Of a stretch of DNA of 64,000 nucleotides, positions 1 to 8,831 are shown one piece after another; the first letter of the stretch is position 1; each line of letters begins with the position of its first letter. The notes beneath the pieces were generated by a model. The model did not search any database, was not told the origin of the DNA, and saw only the letters and a program-made list of their open reading frames with translations. The DNA is taken from assembly GCF_900115345.1 (NCBI RefSeq), contig NZ_FOWC01000003.1:620001-684000 (forward strand). Reading direction: 5' to 3'. A program made the position numbers and the translations under genes. This DNA is from Amycolatopsis rubida. Lineage in GTDB: Bacteria > Actinomycetota > Actinomycetes > Mycobacteriales > Pseudonocardiaceae.

Positions 1-1573
1 GGAACGAGGTGCTGGTGTACTCGGCGTTGACCACCGACAGCCCGTCGGCGACCATCGTGCCCGCCCCGGAAGAGAAGAGAAACGGGTTCTCGTACTTCTC
101 GTCGAGCCCGAAGTTGGACCCGGTCTGCTCTTTCCTGGACACCTGGCAGCCCAGCGCGCGCAGGTAGTGCACGATCGCGCAGCTGTCGCCGAAAAGCGTT
201 TTGAAGAACCGCAGGTTGGTGAGCACGCGGATGGCGCGGTGCGCGGTGTAGCGGAAGGTGTAGAGGCGGTAGACCTCGCCCGGCTTGAGCGCCAGGTTCA
301 GCAGCCGCGGAACGAACGTGACGATCAGGAAACCGATGAGCCGCAAGCCGAAGTACAGGACGAAGGAGACGACGAGGGCCTTCCCGTAGAACTTCGGGTA
401 GGTGAAGTCCATGACGGCCGAGCCGAGTCCCATCGCCGGGCTGAGGTCCGGCAGCGTGTTCACCATGAAGCCGAGCAGGCCGAGCACCAGCGGGGCGAGG
501 ACGAAGACCGCGGTCAGCGCCTGGCGCACGGCGAAGAACGCCCGCCGGACGCTGCCGCAGGCCCGCGGCTCGACCCGCCGGTACCGCACGCCGGCGGGGA
601 CGGCGGGCACGCCGTGCCAGCTCTGCCCTTCCGGGACCGCCTGCCCGGCGTGCAGGGACGAGGCGTGCCCGAGCTGGGCGTTCTCGCCCATCCTGGTCTC
701 GATGTCGATGACGGACATCTCGCCGACGTAGGCGTGCGCGCCGATCGCGACCGGCCCGGTCCGGATGAGCCCGTTCTGCGCGCGATAAGTGGTGAAGTAG
801 GTGTCCTTGCAGATCACCGTGCCTTCCCCGATGGTGAGCAGATCGGCGCACACCGGGACGAACCGCGAGAAAATCGTGACGCCCTTGCCGATTTTCGCGC
901 CCAGCGCGCGCAGGTAAAGCGAGTAGAGCGGGGAGCCGACGAACAGCGGGACCAGCAGGTTCCGCTGGACGAGGGTTTTGACCACCCAGAACCGCACGTA
1001 CCCGAGGGTCCACACGCGGATCTCCCTCGGCTTCCAGCGGCCGACGAGGATCCATTTGAGCGCGATCGGCAGGGTGCACAGAACGGCCAGCACCATGGCG
1101 CCGAACCCGACCGCGCGCAGGTAGCCCCCGAGCAGGCCGGTCCCGGCCACGATCCAGTCCGTTCCCACGCCGAGCACCTGGGCCACGAGCCAGGAATAGG
1201 CCAGGAAGACCGCCAGCTGCAGGACTCCGCAACCGAAGTATTCGAGCCTGCTCGCCCGCTCCGGCGGCTCCGCGGGGGCCGGGGCCGGCGCTTCGGCGGG
1301 GACCTCCTCCGTCTCGGACAAGGCGGAGACGAGACTGGCGATGGTCGGATTCCGGTAAACGTCCTTGATGGAGACGGCGGGAAGATCGGCACGCTTGCGC
1401 ACTCGCGCGCAGAACTGGGCCAGCACGAGCGAGTTGGCCCCGAGATCGGCGAAGAAGTTGCTGTCGACCGACACGTTTTCCTGCCCGGTGACAGCGGCCA
1501 GCACCTGAGCGAATGCTTCCTCGGTGTCGGGTGCCGGACCGGGGCGGGCGGTCGGGTGCTCGGTGAGATCCAT
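1..1573 (-). CDS. Pls/PosA-like carrier-domain membrane protein (C-terminus cut by window edge)
   Basis: The gene starts at ATG 1573 and runs off the left edge, so only about 524 residues are seen. Residues 1-75 are an acyl/peptidyl carrier domain with the pantetheine attachment motif DLGANSL (Ser48). They are followed by two hydrophobic segments (about 110-175), then a region with TYFTTYRAQNGLIRTGPV and repeated G/I/V spacing, as in a left-handed beta-helix transferase domain, then more membrane segments. This is the architecture of the C-terminal half of the Pls/PosA family (poly-lysine synthetase relatives), normally preceded by an adenylation domain. Here the carrier domain is at the N-terminus, so any adenylation enzyme must be a separate protein. 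The product is unknown. The family is recognised from motif order only. Confidence 0.7.
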   Translation of the reverse strand, partial: MDLTEHPTARPGPAPDTEEAFAQVLAAVTGQENVSVDSNFFADLGANSLVLAQFCARVRKRADLPAVSIKDVYRNPTIASLVSALSETEEVPAEAPAPAPAEPPERASRLEYFGCGVLQLAVFLAYSWLVAQVLGVGTDWIVAGTGLLGGYLRAVGFGAMVLAVLCTLPIALKWILVGRWKPREIRVWTLGYVRFWVVKTLVQRNLLVPLFVGSPLYSLYLRALGAKIGKGVTIFSRFVPVCADLLTIGEGTVICKDTYFTTYRAQNGLIRTGPVAIGAHAYVGEMSVIDIETRMGENAQLGHASSLHAGQAVPEGQSWHGVPAVPAGVRYRRVEPRACGSVRRAFFAVRQALTAVFVLAPLVLGLLGFMVNTLPDLSPAMGLGSAVMDFTYPKFYGKALVVSFVLYFGLRLIGFLIVTFVPRLLNLALKPGEVYRLYTFRYTAHRAIRVLTNLRFFKTLFGDSCAIVHYLRALGCQVSRKEQTGSNFGLDEKYENPFLFSSGAGTMVADGLSVVNAEYTSTSF

Positions 1574-3236
1574 ATTCCTAATGATCGGTGGATGTAACGC
1601 CGACGTAACCTACGGACGTCGGTGTTGACAATTTCGTGACCTGTTCGATGCGCGTCGCGGCTGACAAATACGGCACGGCCGAAGATTGAGGTCTAGACCA
1701 CGCGAACGGCAATTTACCTGACAAAGAGGACTTATACCGTGAATACCCTTTATTTTTCAACAGCCAGTGGCAGCTGTCGACGGATCCGGGACGCTCCGGC
1801 GAAGGGTTCCGGTGAAGTCTGATCGTCGTCGTGCGTTTACCGCAAACCGCTCCTCCGCACGGGCGATGGTACCAGGATTTCCCTTCTTCCGGGGGCCGGA
1901 TTCCCCGGTCGGCGCACGCCGAACTGCTCCGCTGGGGTGAAATCCGTGGCGCAACGAGTGGCGCGAAGTCGCTGTGCGGAGGGGGTGTCCTGTGCTGCCG
2001 GGATCTCCCGGGGGTGCTCGTCAAGGTTCTTTGGTCCTTGAATTCGGTGACATTGCGCATCAGGTTGGAATATGCAAGTTCTGCTTTGCGGGATTGGTGG
2101 CACTTTCGAGGGAATTGCCGCCTTGTCTCCCGGGTTTATGCCATCCAGGTGATTCGTGCGGCAGACGGCTGATGCGGTTGCGCTGTTCGGCCGAAACGGC
2201 GCTGCTCCGGTTTGTTTTTCCGCGGGTGCGCCGGTTGGCACCCGATTCCGCCGGAGGCTCGCACCAGGACCGTTCCGGGCCAAAACGGCCGAGGGCAGGT
2301 TTTTCGCGCCCAGTGCCCGAGGTGAAGCGAAGCGCCGAACTGGTGACGGGAATTATGTCGCTTCTCGCGGCTTTCCGGCGCTCTCGAAACATTTTCGTGT
2401 TTTCCGGATTTCCCGGATCGCGCCCCCGGGGGCAGGAAGGTGCGGATGCCTGCTCCGGTCTGTTCCCGGATTCGCGTAACGCGGCGATGTCCGACGCCCT
2501 GTTCGCGCAGGACGCGGTGGCGATCCGTGCCCGGGCGGACGACGTGACCTGCGCACGGCTCGTCGCCGCATCGCGCGGATCTCGCTGCTTCAGGTGCGCC
2601 CCCGGCGGAATCGTCGCGGTGACTGCTCCGCGCACGCCGGAACGACCACCGCTGCTGCTCGGTATTCTTCCGGCGGGCCGCGCACCGCGTCGAGGACGTG
2701 TCGCCCGGCCCTCTGCCTTCGTGCCCGCGGGCGGCGCTCTCGCCGCGTCGATCGACAACGTACCGGCTGAGCCCTCCGGCGAACCGCGCTTCCCGACGTT
2801 CGCCCGGCCGATCCGGCGACCGTGCGCTGGCCCTTCGGCTGGCTCCGGGAAACCTCTCCCCGGGCAACTTCGCGGCCGGCCGGGACAGGCGGATGTGTCC
2901 ACCCGGCCCGGCGAGCTGCCGGGCGTGCTGGCGGCCTGTCCGTTCCTGACGCCGAGGGCGGCATCCCAAGCCGCCCGGCGAACGCGGAGAGGCCACGCTC
3001 ACCGGCGACGGTCTGTTCCCGCGGGCCGCATCGCGCCGCCGAGGTGTTCCGGGAGTTCGACCTCGACGGCGCGCCTCAGCGAGCCGATCTGACCGGCGAC
3101 CGCGGTTGGCTCGCCGATTCCGGTGCGGCGCGGTCAGCCGAACCGGAGACCGCCGCGCGAGATCGGCCCAACGACGTCCAAAGTGGACGCATGTGGTCCT
3201 CGACCTCTGCCGGCGAGCGAAGATCGGGTCAGTGCG
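1574..3236. other. 1.66 kb without a convincing gene
   Basis: Long open frames exist on both strands but none has family-like sequence or a good ribosome site, and they overlap each other in several frames as expected from GC-rich DNA. The first 250 bases are less GC-rich than the surroundings and may carry the promoter of the leftward carrier-domain gene. The stretch about 2860-3110 reads more like coding DNA in one or two plus frames (for example a segment DVSTRPGELPGVLAACPFLT) and could be an eroded gene, but I cannot name it. Confidence 0.5.
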
Positions 3237-3824
3237 CTACCACTGTCCGTAGTGGACGGTTTCGGTTTCCGGCTTCCGGCGTCGGGTGCCTGGGGAGGCT
3301 CCGGCGGAGATCTTGGCGTCGGCGTCGTGGCCGATGGCGATCGCGCCGATCGGCTCGTGGGTGTCGGGGATGCCGAACTCGGCGCGCAGCTTGCCGAAAT
3401 CCTCGGTGCCGATGCCGAAATACACCGCACCGAGTCCTTCGTCGACCACAGTCTGCAGGATCAGCAGGACGGCCATGCCGGTGTCGATGTACCAGAACGG
3501 CACCGGCCAGTGGTCCTCGCTGCGGTCGGTCCAGCCCTTGTCCGGCTGGGCGTAGCGGTCGAGGTAGACGTCCTTCACCGAGAACGGGATCACGATCACG
3601 GGCGCGGCCTTGGCGTCGTCGTCCAGCGTCCAGGATTCGAGGGTGTCGGCGAACCGCCGCACGTCGTCGCCCTGGAGCACCAGGAAGGCCTGGCCCTGGG
3701 AGAATCCGGCGGACGGTCCGCGCAGCGCGTTGCGCATGATCCGGCGGACGCTGTCCTCGGACACGGGTTCGCCGGTGAATTTGCGCACCATCCGCCTGCG
3801 CCGCACTACTTCCTGAAACTCCAT
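3237..3824 (-). CDS. Nitroreductase family FMN oxidoreductase
   Basis: A 195-residue protein with the nitroreductase N-terminus (MEFQEVVRRRRMVRKFTGEPVS, the FMN-phosphate-binding arginine cluster), the segment ALRGPSAGFSQGQAF, which matches the second FMN contact region, and the C-terminal segment GLGAVYFGIGTEDFGKLRAEFGIPDTHEPIGAIAIGH, typical of these enzymes. They reduce nitro compounds, quinones or flavins with NAD(P)H through bound FMN, usually as cytosolic dimers. The gene stands alone, with about 540 bases separating it from lsr2. The substrate cannot be told from sequence. The family is sure, the specific role is not. Confidence 0.85.
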   Translation of the reverse strand: MEFQEVVRRRRMVRKFTGEPVSEDSVRRIMRNALRGPSAGFSQGQAFLVLQGDDVRRFADTLESWTLDDDAKAAPVIVIPFSVKDVYLDRYAQPDKGWTDRSEDHWPVPFWYIDTGMAVLLILQTVVDEGLGAVYFGIGTEDFGKLRAEFGIPDTHEPIGAIAIGHDADAKISAGASPGTRRRKPETETVHYGQW

Positions 3825-4215
3825 CGTTGCCCCCTGTGCGGAAGTTTTCGGGCAACTGTAGCGGGTTTACGCTGCTCGCGGTGCGATTTCGGCAGGCGAG
3901 GAGCCGGAACGATCCGCGGCGCGGCGGTCAGGGCGGCGGTGGCAGGGGATCCGCCCGACGACGGCGGAGCAGAGCGCGCGGGCGAAGGCCGAGAGGCCCG
4001 TCGCGGAGGGAACGCGGCGGCGGTGGTTCCGAGTCTCGGCCGGGATGGGACTGTCGCCCAAGGCTGTGCTGCCGGCGAAACGTCCAGGCGTCGTGCGGAT
4101 CGCCCTCATGGGACGGCTTCGCGCGCACCGACCTGGGCAGTTGTCTCGGCGCGACGGCCGGACTCGCCCGTCGCCGGAGCCGGAAGGCCGTTATCCGTTC
4201 CCGGACGGGGAAAGA
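3825..4215. other. Intergenic stretch, nothing recognised
   Basis: Between the leftward nitroreductase and leftward lsr2. Several overlapping open frames are present on both strands but all are low-complexity Arg/Gly/Pro sequences without family features. The 30 bases next to 3825 probably hold the nitroreductase promoter. Confidence 0.4.
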
Positions 4216-4260
4216 CCGCCCGGCCGGAGGCAATCGCTCGCGGCCGGGCGGGGTTTTCTT
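4216..4260. terminator. Intrinsic terminator-like hairpin with U-run
   Basis: A perfect 10-bp stem (4216-4225 CCGCCCGGCC with 4242-4251 GGCCGGGCGG) closes a 16-base loop and is followed on the plus strand by GGTTTTCTT. On the minus strand it is followed by TCTTT. Lsr2 ends 109 bases away on the minus strand, so it may terminate lsr2. The better U-run is on the plus strand, where no gene was found upstream. Confidence 0.65.
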
Positions 4261-4368
4261 CGTGCGCGGAGGACGGGGTCGCGGGGCACCGGAACTTCGG
4301 CGGGGGAGCGAACGCCTCGCCCGGCTTTTCCCGGAATGATCAATCCGGAACCCGCCGAGACCGGGCTC

Positions 4369-4752
4369 TTATTTCCCGGCGCGCTTTTTCGCGGTGCGCT
4401 TGCGGGGTTTCGCCACCGGCTTCTGGCTTTCCTCGTAGGCGGCGATCACCTCGCGCGGGATGCGGCCGCGTTCGGCGATGGCCCAGTTGTTGTCGAGCGC
4501 CCACGTGCGGATCGCCTTGGAGCGCTCGCGTTCCTCGGCGCTCGGCGCGGCCGTGGCCCGCACGGTCGTCTTGCGTCCGCCGGTGCGGCGGGCGGCGGCG
4601 ATGAACGTCGCGAGCTCGTCGCGCAGGGTGGCGGCGTTGTCGTCGGACAGGTCGATTTCGTACTGGACGCCGTCGAGTCCGAAGGGGACGGTCTGCCCGG
4701 CTTCGGACCCGTCGAGGTCGTCGATCATCTCGACGAGGACTTTCTGTGCCAT
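4369..4752 (-). CDS. lsr2: Lsr2 nucleoid-associated protein
   Basis: A 127-residue Lsr2 (MAQKVLVEMIDDLDGSEA at the start). The N-terminal half (to about 60) is the dimerisation domain. The C-terminal domain has the AT-minor-groove motif ERGRIPREVIAAY around residue 105, and the tail is Lys/Arg-rich. Lsr2 bridges and silences AT-rich DNA in actinobacteria, playing the role of H-NS. The start at 4752 is supported by a GGAGGAG ribosome site 8-9 bases upstream; a longer open frame to 4878 is rejected because it adds unrelated sequence. It is transcribed alone, 130 bases beyond the end of ribBA. Confidence 0.95.
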   Translation of the reverse strand: MAQKVLVEMIDDLDGSEAGQTVPFGLDGVQYEIDLSDDNAATLRDELATFIAAARRTGGRKTTVRATAAPSAEERERSKAIRTWALDNNWAIAERGRIPREVIAAYEESQKPVAKPRKRTAKKRAGK

Positions 4753-4881
4753 CGCGGCGGCTCCTCCTGGAAACGGGACGTGGTCACCGCAGACCATAAC
4801 AGGAGTCCACTGTGGCTGGTCGCCGGAGACAATGCGCGGCGGGCCGAGGGGGAGAACCGGCCGCGCGGAGAGGAACAAGGG

Positions 4882-6132
4882 TCAGGAGGTTTTCTGCTCC
4901 GGCGCCGGATCGGTCAATGCTCCGAAGCGGTGGCCCATGCGGTCGCGTTTCGTGCGGAGGTAGCGCAGGTTCTGCGGAGTTTCGACCGCGCGCAGCGCGA
5001 CCCGCGCCACGATCCGAAGCCCGTATTCGCCGAGCCCGCGGCATTTCTCCGGGTTGTTGGTGATCAACCGCACTCGCCGGACTCCGAGATGGTCGAGGAT
5101 CCGCGCTCCGGAATCGTAGGAGCGGGAATCCGCGGGAAGGCCCTGCGCGACATTGGCCTCGACCGTGTCGAGGCCCGATTCCTGGAGGGCGTAGGCCTGG
5201 ATCTTGTGCGCCAGCCCGATACCGCGGCCCTCGTGTCCGCGCAGGTAGACGATCGCCCCGCAGCCCTCGTCGGCCACCGCGCGCATCGCTTGTTCGAGCT
5301 GGGTGCCGCAGTCGCAGCGCAACGAACCGAGGATGTCGCCGGTCAGGCATTCGCTGTGCACCCGAACCAGCGCGCCGCGCTCGGAGCGACCGGCGGCGGC
5401 GACGTCGCCCATGACGAGCGCGAGGTGCTCGGCTCCGTCCACTTGCGACCGGTACGCGACAGCCCGGAAATCGCCGAAGGCGGTCGGCATCGCGGCGGTC
5501 GCGACCGGTTCGGCGAGCCGCTCGGTCCGGCGGCGATACCGGACCAGATCGGCGATCGCGACGACCGGCAGATCGTGGTCCGCGGCGAACTCCCGCACGG
5601 CCTCGTCGCGCAGCATTTCTCCGTCCGGGCCGATCAGTTCGCTGATGACACCGACCGGTTCACGGCCGGCCAGCTGCAGCAGATCGACCGCGGCCTCGGT
5701 GTGTCCAGCCCGGACGAGCACGCCGCCGTCCCGCGCGCGCAACGGGAAAATGTGGCCTGGACGGCGAAGCTTCCCGGGCGTCGTGACCGGATCGGCTAGC
5801 GCACGGCAGGTGAGCGTGCGAGCCGTCGCGGACACTCCGGTCCCGGCGTCGGTGTGATCCACGGAGACGGTGAACGCGGTGCCGTGCGCGTCCTTGTTCT
5901 CCGCCACCATCGGCGGGAGCGCGAGCGCGCCGGCGCGTTCCTCGGTCATCGGTGCGCACACGATTCCGGTGGTGTGCGCGACGAGAAAGGCCATCTGGCT
6001 GGCAGTGACGCTGTCGGCCGGGAGCACGAGGTCGCCCTCGTTCTCCCGGTCCTGATCGTCGACGACCACGACCATCCGGCCTTCCTCTAGCGCGAGCACG
6101 GCCGCGCGCACGCTGTCCGCGGCATCCGGCAT
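4882..6132 (-). CDS. ribBA: Bifunctional DHBP synthase / GTP cyclohydrolase II (riboflavin synthesis)
   Basis: A 416-residue two-domain enzyme. Residues 1 to about 205 are 3,4-dihydroxy-2-butanone-4-phosphate synthase (DDQDRENEGDL near 25-35, GHTEAAVDLLQLAG). Residues about 210-400 are GTP cyclohydrolase II, with the zinc cysteines in ECLTGDILGSLRCDCGTQ and the catalytic segment RGHEGRGIGL. Together they make both precursors of lumazine. It stands apart from any other rib gene in the window. Two GTTA-N8-TAAC inverted repeats lie 24 and 77 bases before the start, and the same element controls the flavin-dependent operon at 10.8 kb, so this copy is probably a pathway-linked flavin supply gene. 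No FMN riboswitch was recognised upstream. Confidence 0.95.
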   Translation of the reverse strand: MPDAADSVRAAVLALEEGRMVVVVDDQDRENEGDLVLPADSVTASQMAFLVAHTTGIVCAPMTEERAGALALPPMVAENKDAHGTAFTVSVDHTDAGTGVSATARTLTCRALADPVTTPGKLRRPGHIFPLRARDGGVLVRAGHTEAAVDLLQLAGREPVGVISELIGPDGEMLRDEAVREFAADHDLPVVAIADLVRYRRRTERLAEPVATAAMPTAFGDFRAVAYRSQVDGAEHLALVMGDVAAAGRSERGALVRVHSECLTGDILGSLRCDCGTQLEQAMRAVADEGCGAIVYLRGHEGRGIGLAHKIQAYALQESGLDTVEANVAQGLPADSRSYDSGARILDHLGVRRVRLITNNPEKCRGLGEYGLRIVARVALRAVETPQNLRYLRTKRDRMGHRFGALTDPAPEQKTS

Positions 6133-6155
6133 GGCGAACCTCCCTGAGTCTCGAA

Positions 6156-6171
6156 GTTAGTGAGCGATAAC
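6156..6171. promoter_or_regulatory. Operator copy A: GTTA-N8-TAAC before ribBA
   Basis: GTTAGTGAGCGATAAC. Read toward ribBA (minus strand) the right part is GTTATCGCTCACTAACTTCG, and the end ACTAACTTCG is identical to the sequence just before the creatininase gene (site C, 10714-10729). TAACTT could serve as a -10 box, so the repeat would overlap the promoter. Confidence 0.55.
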
Positions 6172-6208
6172 TGCGAAAGCTATATGAACTGGAAGTATCT
6201 GCGTGCTT

Positions 6209-6228
6209 ATGTTATCCACCAATAACAT
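6209..6228. promoter_or_regulatory. Operator copy B: ATGTTAT-N6-ATAACAT
   Basis: ATGTTATCCACCAATAACAT, a 7+7 perfect inverted repeat between the end of the MarR gene and ribBA. It is almost identical to copy D (10776-10795): only the central bases differ, and both are followed by CGA. It contains the GTTA-N8-TAAC core of copies A and C. Confidence 0.7.
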
Positions 6229-6247
6229 CGAGCGGAAGGGGTGCTGC

Positions 6248-6685
6248 TTACTTGGCGGGGAGCGAACCCGCTTGCCGGAGATCGCGGACGAAACAGCCGA
6301 GCAGATCCGCGAACCGCGCCCGCGCCTCCGGCGACCATCCGGCGAGAGCGTCGCCGAACTGAGCGGCCCGGCGCCGTCGTCCGAGATCGAGGATCCGCCG
6401 TCCGGCGGCGGTGACGGCCAGCGGGCTGACTCGCCCGTCCTCGGGATCGGCGCGGCGTTCGACCAGGCCGGACCGGATCAGCCCGGCGACCTGGCGGCTG
6501 ACCGTCGACGGGTTCACGCCCAGCACCGCGGCGATTTCCCCGGCCCGGAACGGGCCGTCCTCGGCGAGCATGGCCAGCAGCGGCAAGCACATCGGCTCGT
6601 CCGGCGCCGCCTCGGATCGCTTGACCAGCCGCGTCAGCGCGAGAAGCTGGCGGGTCACCTGGTCGGCGAGATCGAGATCAGACAT
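6248..6685 (-). CDS. MarR family transcriptional regulator
   Basis: A 145-residue winged-helix protein. The recognition region FRAGEIAAVLGVNPSTVSRQVAGLIRSGLVERRADPEDGRVSPLAVT is classic MarR, with the beta-wing DPEDGR. The start at ATG 6685 is preferred over an upstream one at 6742, because the extra 19 residues are merely the antisense continuation of the transporter end. It overlaps the MFS stop by 8 bases, so it is the third gene of the GntR-MFS-MarR unit. Its stop is about 20 bases from operator copy B, making it a candidate regulator of ribBA as well as of the transporter. Confidence 0.9.
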   Translation of the reverse strand: MSDLDLADQVTRQLLALTRLVKRSEAAPDEPMCLPLLAMLAEDGPFRAGEIAAVLGVNPSTVSRQVAGLIRSGLVERRADPEDGRVSPLAVTAAGRRILDLGRRRRAAQFGDALAGWSPEARARFADLLGCFVRDLRQAGSLPAK

Positions 6686-7901
6686 CAGCGCGAACGTGAC
6701 GGTCGCGCCCGGCGCCGTACCCGGTGAAGACCATGACGACACTCAACGCGGTGAGCGCGACGAGCGCGCCGGACCAGCTTCCCGTGGCGTCGTGGAGAAT
6801 GCCGAGCAGCAGCGGTCCGGCCGCCGCGACCAGGTAGCCGATGGACTGCGCCATCCCGGCCAGAGCAGTGGTCTCGCTCGGACCGGTCGCGCGCTGGCTC
6901 TGGAAGCTGAGCGCCAGCACCAGGCAAACCCCGGTGCCGAGCCCGAGCAGGGTGCACCCGGCGATCGCGATTCCCGGCGCCAGAAGGAGGACCGCGAACC
7001 CCGCCGCGGTGACCGCCGACGCCGCGGCCGCCGGAAAGCGCTGGTCGGCCCGGCCCCGGGTGAGCAGCGGCAGCACCATGCCGGTGGCCAGTGCGACGAG
7101 CTGGTAGTAGAACAGCATCCAGCCGGCCGCCGCGGTGCTCACGCCCTGCCCGCTGAGGATGCTGGGCAGCCACGCGACGGCGGTGTAGAAGGCGAGCGAT
7201 TGCAGGCCCATGAACAGGGAAACCTGCCACGCCAGCCAAGACCGCCACGGCGTCGGCGCGTGCGAGGCACCCGTCCGCGCTCCGGTGTCCGGCCGCGAAC
7301 CGCGCAACCTCGGCAACCATCCGGCCAGCGCCGCCAACGCGACGACCACGCCCCAAGCCAGCGCGGAATGCCAGCCGCCCGGCAACGCCCCGGCCAAGGG
7401 GACGGAAATCCCGGACGACACCGCCGCGACCACACCCATGACCGTGACGTAAAGCGCACTGACGGCATGGATCCGCGAGGCCGGTACGTGAGTGCGAATC
7501 ACCGTAGGCAGCAAGACATTCCCCACCGCAATCGCCGCGGAGAGCAACACCGTCCCCGCGAACAAGCAGGCAATCGACGGCAGCGACCGGACCACCGTGC
7601 CTGCCGCCAGCACCGCCAGCGAAAGCACGAGCAGCCGCGTGGAACCGATCCGGTGCGAGACACGGCCGACGAGCGGCGAAGTCACCGCGAACATCAGCAG
7701 CGGCAACGTATTGAGCACGCCACCAGCCGACGCGGGCAGCCCGGTGTCATGTTCGATGGCGGGCAGCAGCGTGCCGACGCCAGTCAGCGTCGCGCGCAAA
7801 TTGGCAGCCACCAGAAGGATCGCGAGCAACAACCCGGCCGACCACTCAGGTTTGCCGATCGCTCTCTTCGCGGCGGCCGGCGCTTCGACTTCGGCGGTCA
7901 C
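6678..7901 (-). CDS. MFS transporter, CynX/NimT type
   Basis: About 407 residues with roughly 12 hydrophobic segments. The start segment LLLAILLVAANLRATLTGVGTLLPAIEHDTGL is the signature of the CynX/NimT (cyanate/nitroimidazole) branch of the major facilitator superfamily. The cytoplasmic loop motif GRVSHRIGSTRLL follows the second helix. The start is GTG 7901, overlapping the upstream GntR stop as GTGA, which suggests translational coupling; the longer open frame to 8645 is GntR antisense-frame sequence. The substrate is unknown. Neighbouring regulators at both ends suggest inducible export. Confidence 0.88.
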   Translation of the reverse strand: MTAEVEAPAAAKRAIGKPEWSAGLLLAILLVAANLRATLTGVGTLLPAIEHDTGLPASAGGVLNTLPLLMFAVTSPLVGRVSHRIGSTRLLVLSLAVLAAGTVVRSLPSIACLFAGTVLLSAAIAVGNVLLPTVIRTHVPASRIHAVSALYVTVMGVVAAVSSGISVPLAGALPGGWHSALAWGVVVALAALAGWLPRLRGSRPDTGARTGASHAPTPWRSWLAWQVSLFMGLQSLAFYTAVAWLPSILSGQGVSTAAAGWMLFYYQLVALATGMVLPLLTRGRADQRFPAAAASAVTAAGFAVLLLAPGIAIAGCTLLGLGTGVCLVLALSFQSQRATGPSETTALAGMAQSIGYLVAAAGPLLLGILHDATGSWSGALVALTALSVVMVFTGYGAGRDRHVRADV

Positions 7902-8581
7902 TTCTCCCGCTCCGTCCCGGCCCCGGTGAGCTTCACGATTTCGGCCGCGCAGTACCGTGCCCCGACCTCGTCCTGGGCAGCGATCGCCTCGACCAGCTGC
8001 CGGTGCAGCCGAGTGTGCTCGTCGGCGGTTTCGCCGGGCCAGAGAGTGTCGCCGATCTGCTCCGCAACGGACGCGCTGAGGACGTCGTACACCTCGGTGA
8101 GCAGCGAATTCCGTCCCGCGTTCACGACGGCCTGGTGAAAACGAACGTCCGCCTCGACAGCTGTCTCGGTGTCGTCTCGGTTCTCGGCCTCGTCGAGCAG
8201 ATGCCGCAAGGCGGCGAGGTCGGCGTCGCTGCGGCGCACCGCAGCCAGCCCCGAGGCGTACTCCTCCAGCACGGCCCGCAGTTCCAGCACGTCGCTCCGC
8301 CGGGAGGAATTGGCCCGTCGCATCAAGACGGACTGCATTTCGCTGGACGCGCGGACGTACGTCCCGTCGCCCCGCCGAGCCTCCAGCAGGCCGAGGTGCA
8401 CCAGCGCGCCGAGCGCCTCCCGCACCGTCGTCCGCCCGACGCCAAGCTGCTTGACCAGGTCGTTCTCCGCCGGAATCCGCATCCCGACCGGCCATTCCCC
8501 GGACGCGATCTGCTCCCGCAAAGTATCCACGAGCTGCGCGGCAAGACTGGCGACCCGGTGGGGTGCCCGAAGATCGTTCAT
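7898..8581 (-). CDS. GntR family regulator, FadR subfamily
   Basis: A 227-residue regulator. The N-terminal winged helix is LREQIASGEWPVGMRIPAENDLVKQLGVGRTTVREALGALVHLGLLEARRGDGTYV. The C-terminal FCD ligand domain has the metal-binding pattern with Asp/His residues (DVRFHQAVVNAGRN, HTRLHRQLVEAI). It is first gene of the operon with the MFS transporter and MarR. A perfect 11-bp palindrome lies 20 bases upstream of its ATG, a likely self-operator. The effector is probably a small carboxylate, as usual for FCD domains, but this is family knowledge only. Confidence 0.92.
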   Translation of the reverse strand: MNDLRAPHRVASLAAQLVDTLREQIASGEWPVGMRIPAENDLVKQLGVGRTTVREALGALVHLGLLEARRGDGTYVRASSEMQSVLMRRANSSRRSDVLELRAVLEEYASGLAAVRRSDADLAALRHLLDEAENRDDTETAVEADVRFHQAVVNAGRNSLLTEVYDVLSASVAEQIGDTLWPGETADEHTRLHRQLVEAIAAQDEVGARYCAAEIVKLTGAGTEREK

Positions 8582-8600
8582 AAGGCAACCCTAACACCGA

Positions 8601-8611
8601 ATGTCTGACAT
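8601..8611. promoter_or_regulatory. Palindrome ATGTCTGACAT before the GntR gene
   Basis: A perfect 11-bp palindrome with the GT-N3-AC core common to FadR-type GntR operators, 20 bases upstream of the GntR start. It is therefore a plausible autoregulatory site. Confidence 0.5.
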
Positions 8612-8660
8612 CTGTATGTGACCGCCGTCGCCGGCCGCCGCCCACGGCAAGCCAAGGTGC

Positions 8661-8707
8661 GTGCGGGGAACCCTCATTGACTCTGATTCCGTGAGGGTTC
8701 CCCGCAC
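8661..8707. repeat. 16-bp inverted repeat, GTGCGGGGAACCCTCA family
   Basis: Left arm 8661-8676 and right arm 8692-8707 are perfect complements, with a 15-base loop. Related sequences ending in GAGGGTTCCCCTCAC occur at about 29367 and 61257-61293, so this belongs to a dispersed intergenic palindrome family that may act in termination. Confidence 0.7.
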
Positions 8708-8760
8708 GACCCTTGACCGGGTCTCACGACCCTTGACCGGGTCTCACGACCCTTGACCGG
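8705..8760. repeat. 20-bp tandem repeat, 2.8 copies
   Basis: The unit CACGACCCTTGACCGGGTCT begins at 8705, 8725 and 8745. The third copy is truncated after 16 bases. It abuts the right arm of the preceding inverted repeat. Confidence 0.9.
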
Positions 8761-8831
8761 TCCGTGAGGGGCCCCTTCACTCACTTGGGTTCCCTCATGG
8801 GGCCCCTCCCCGGCCCTCCCGGCCGCCCGGA

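Noticed and set aside
1625..1653. TTGACA as a -35 promoter box
   Set aside because: No reasonable -10 box is found at 16-18 bases.
1739..1822. A 27-codon GTG frame after AAAGAGGAC
   Set aside because: It has codon use unlike the genome and no recognisable sequence; too weak to call.
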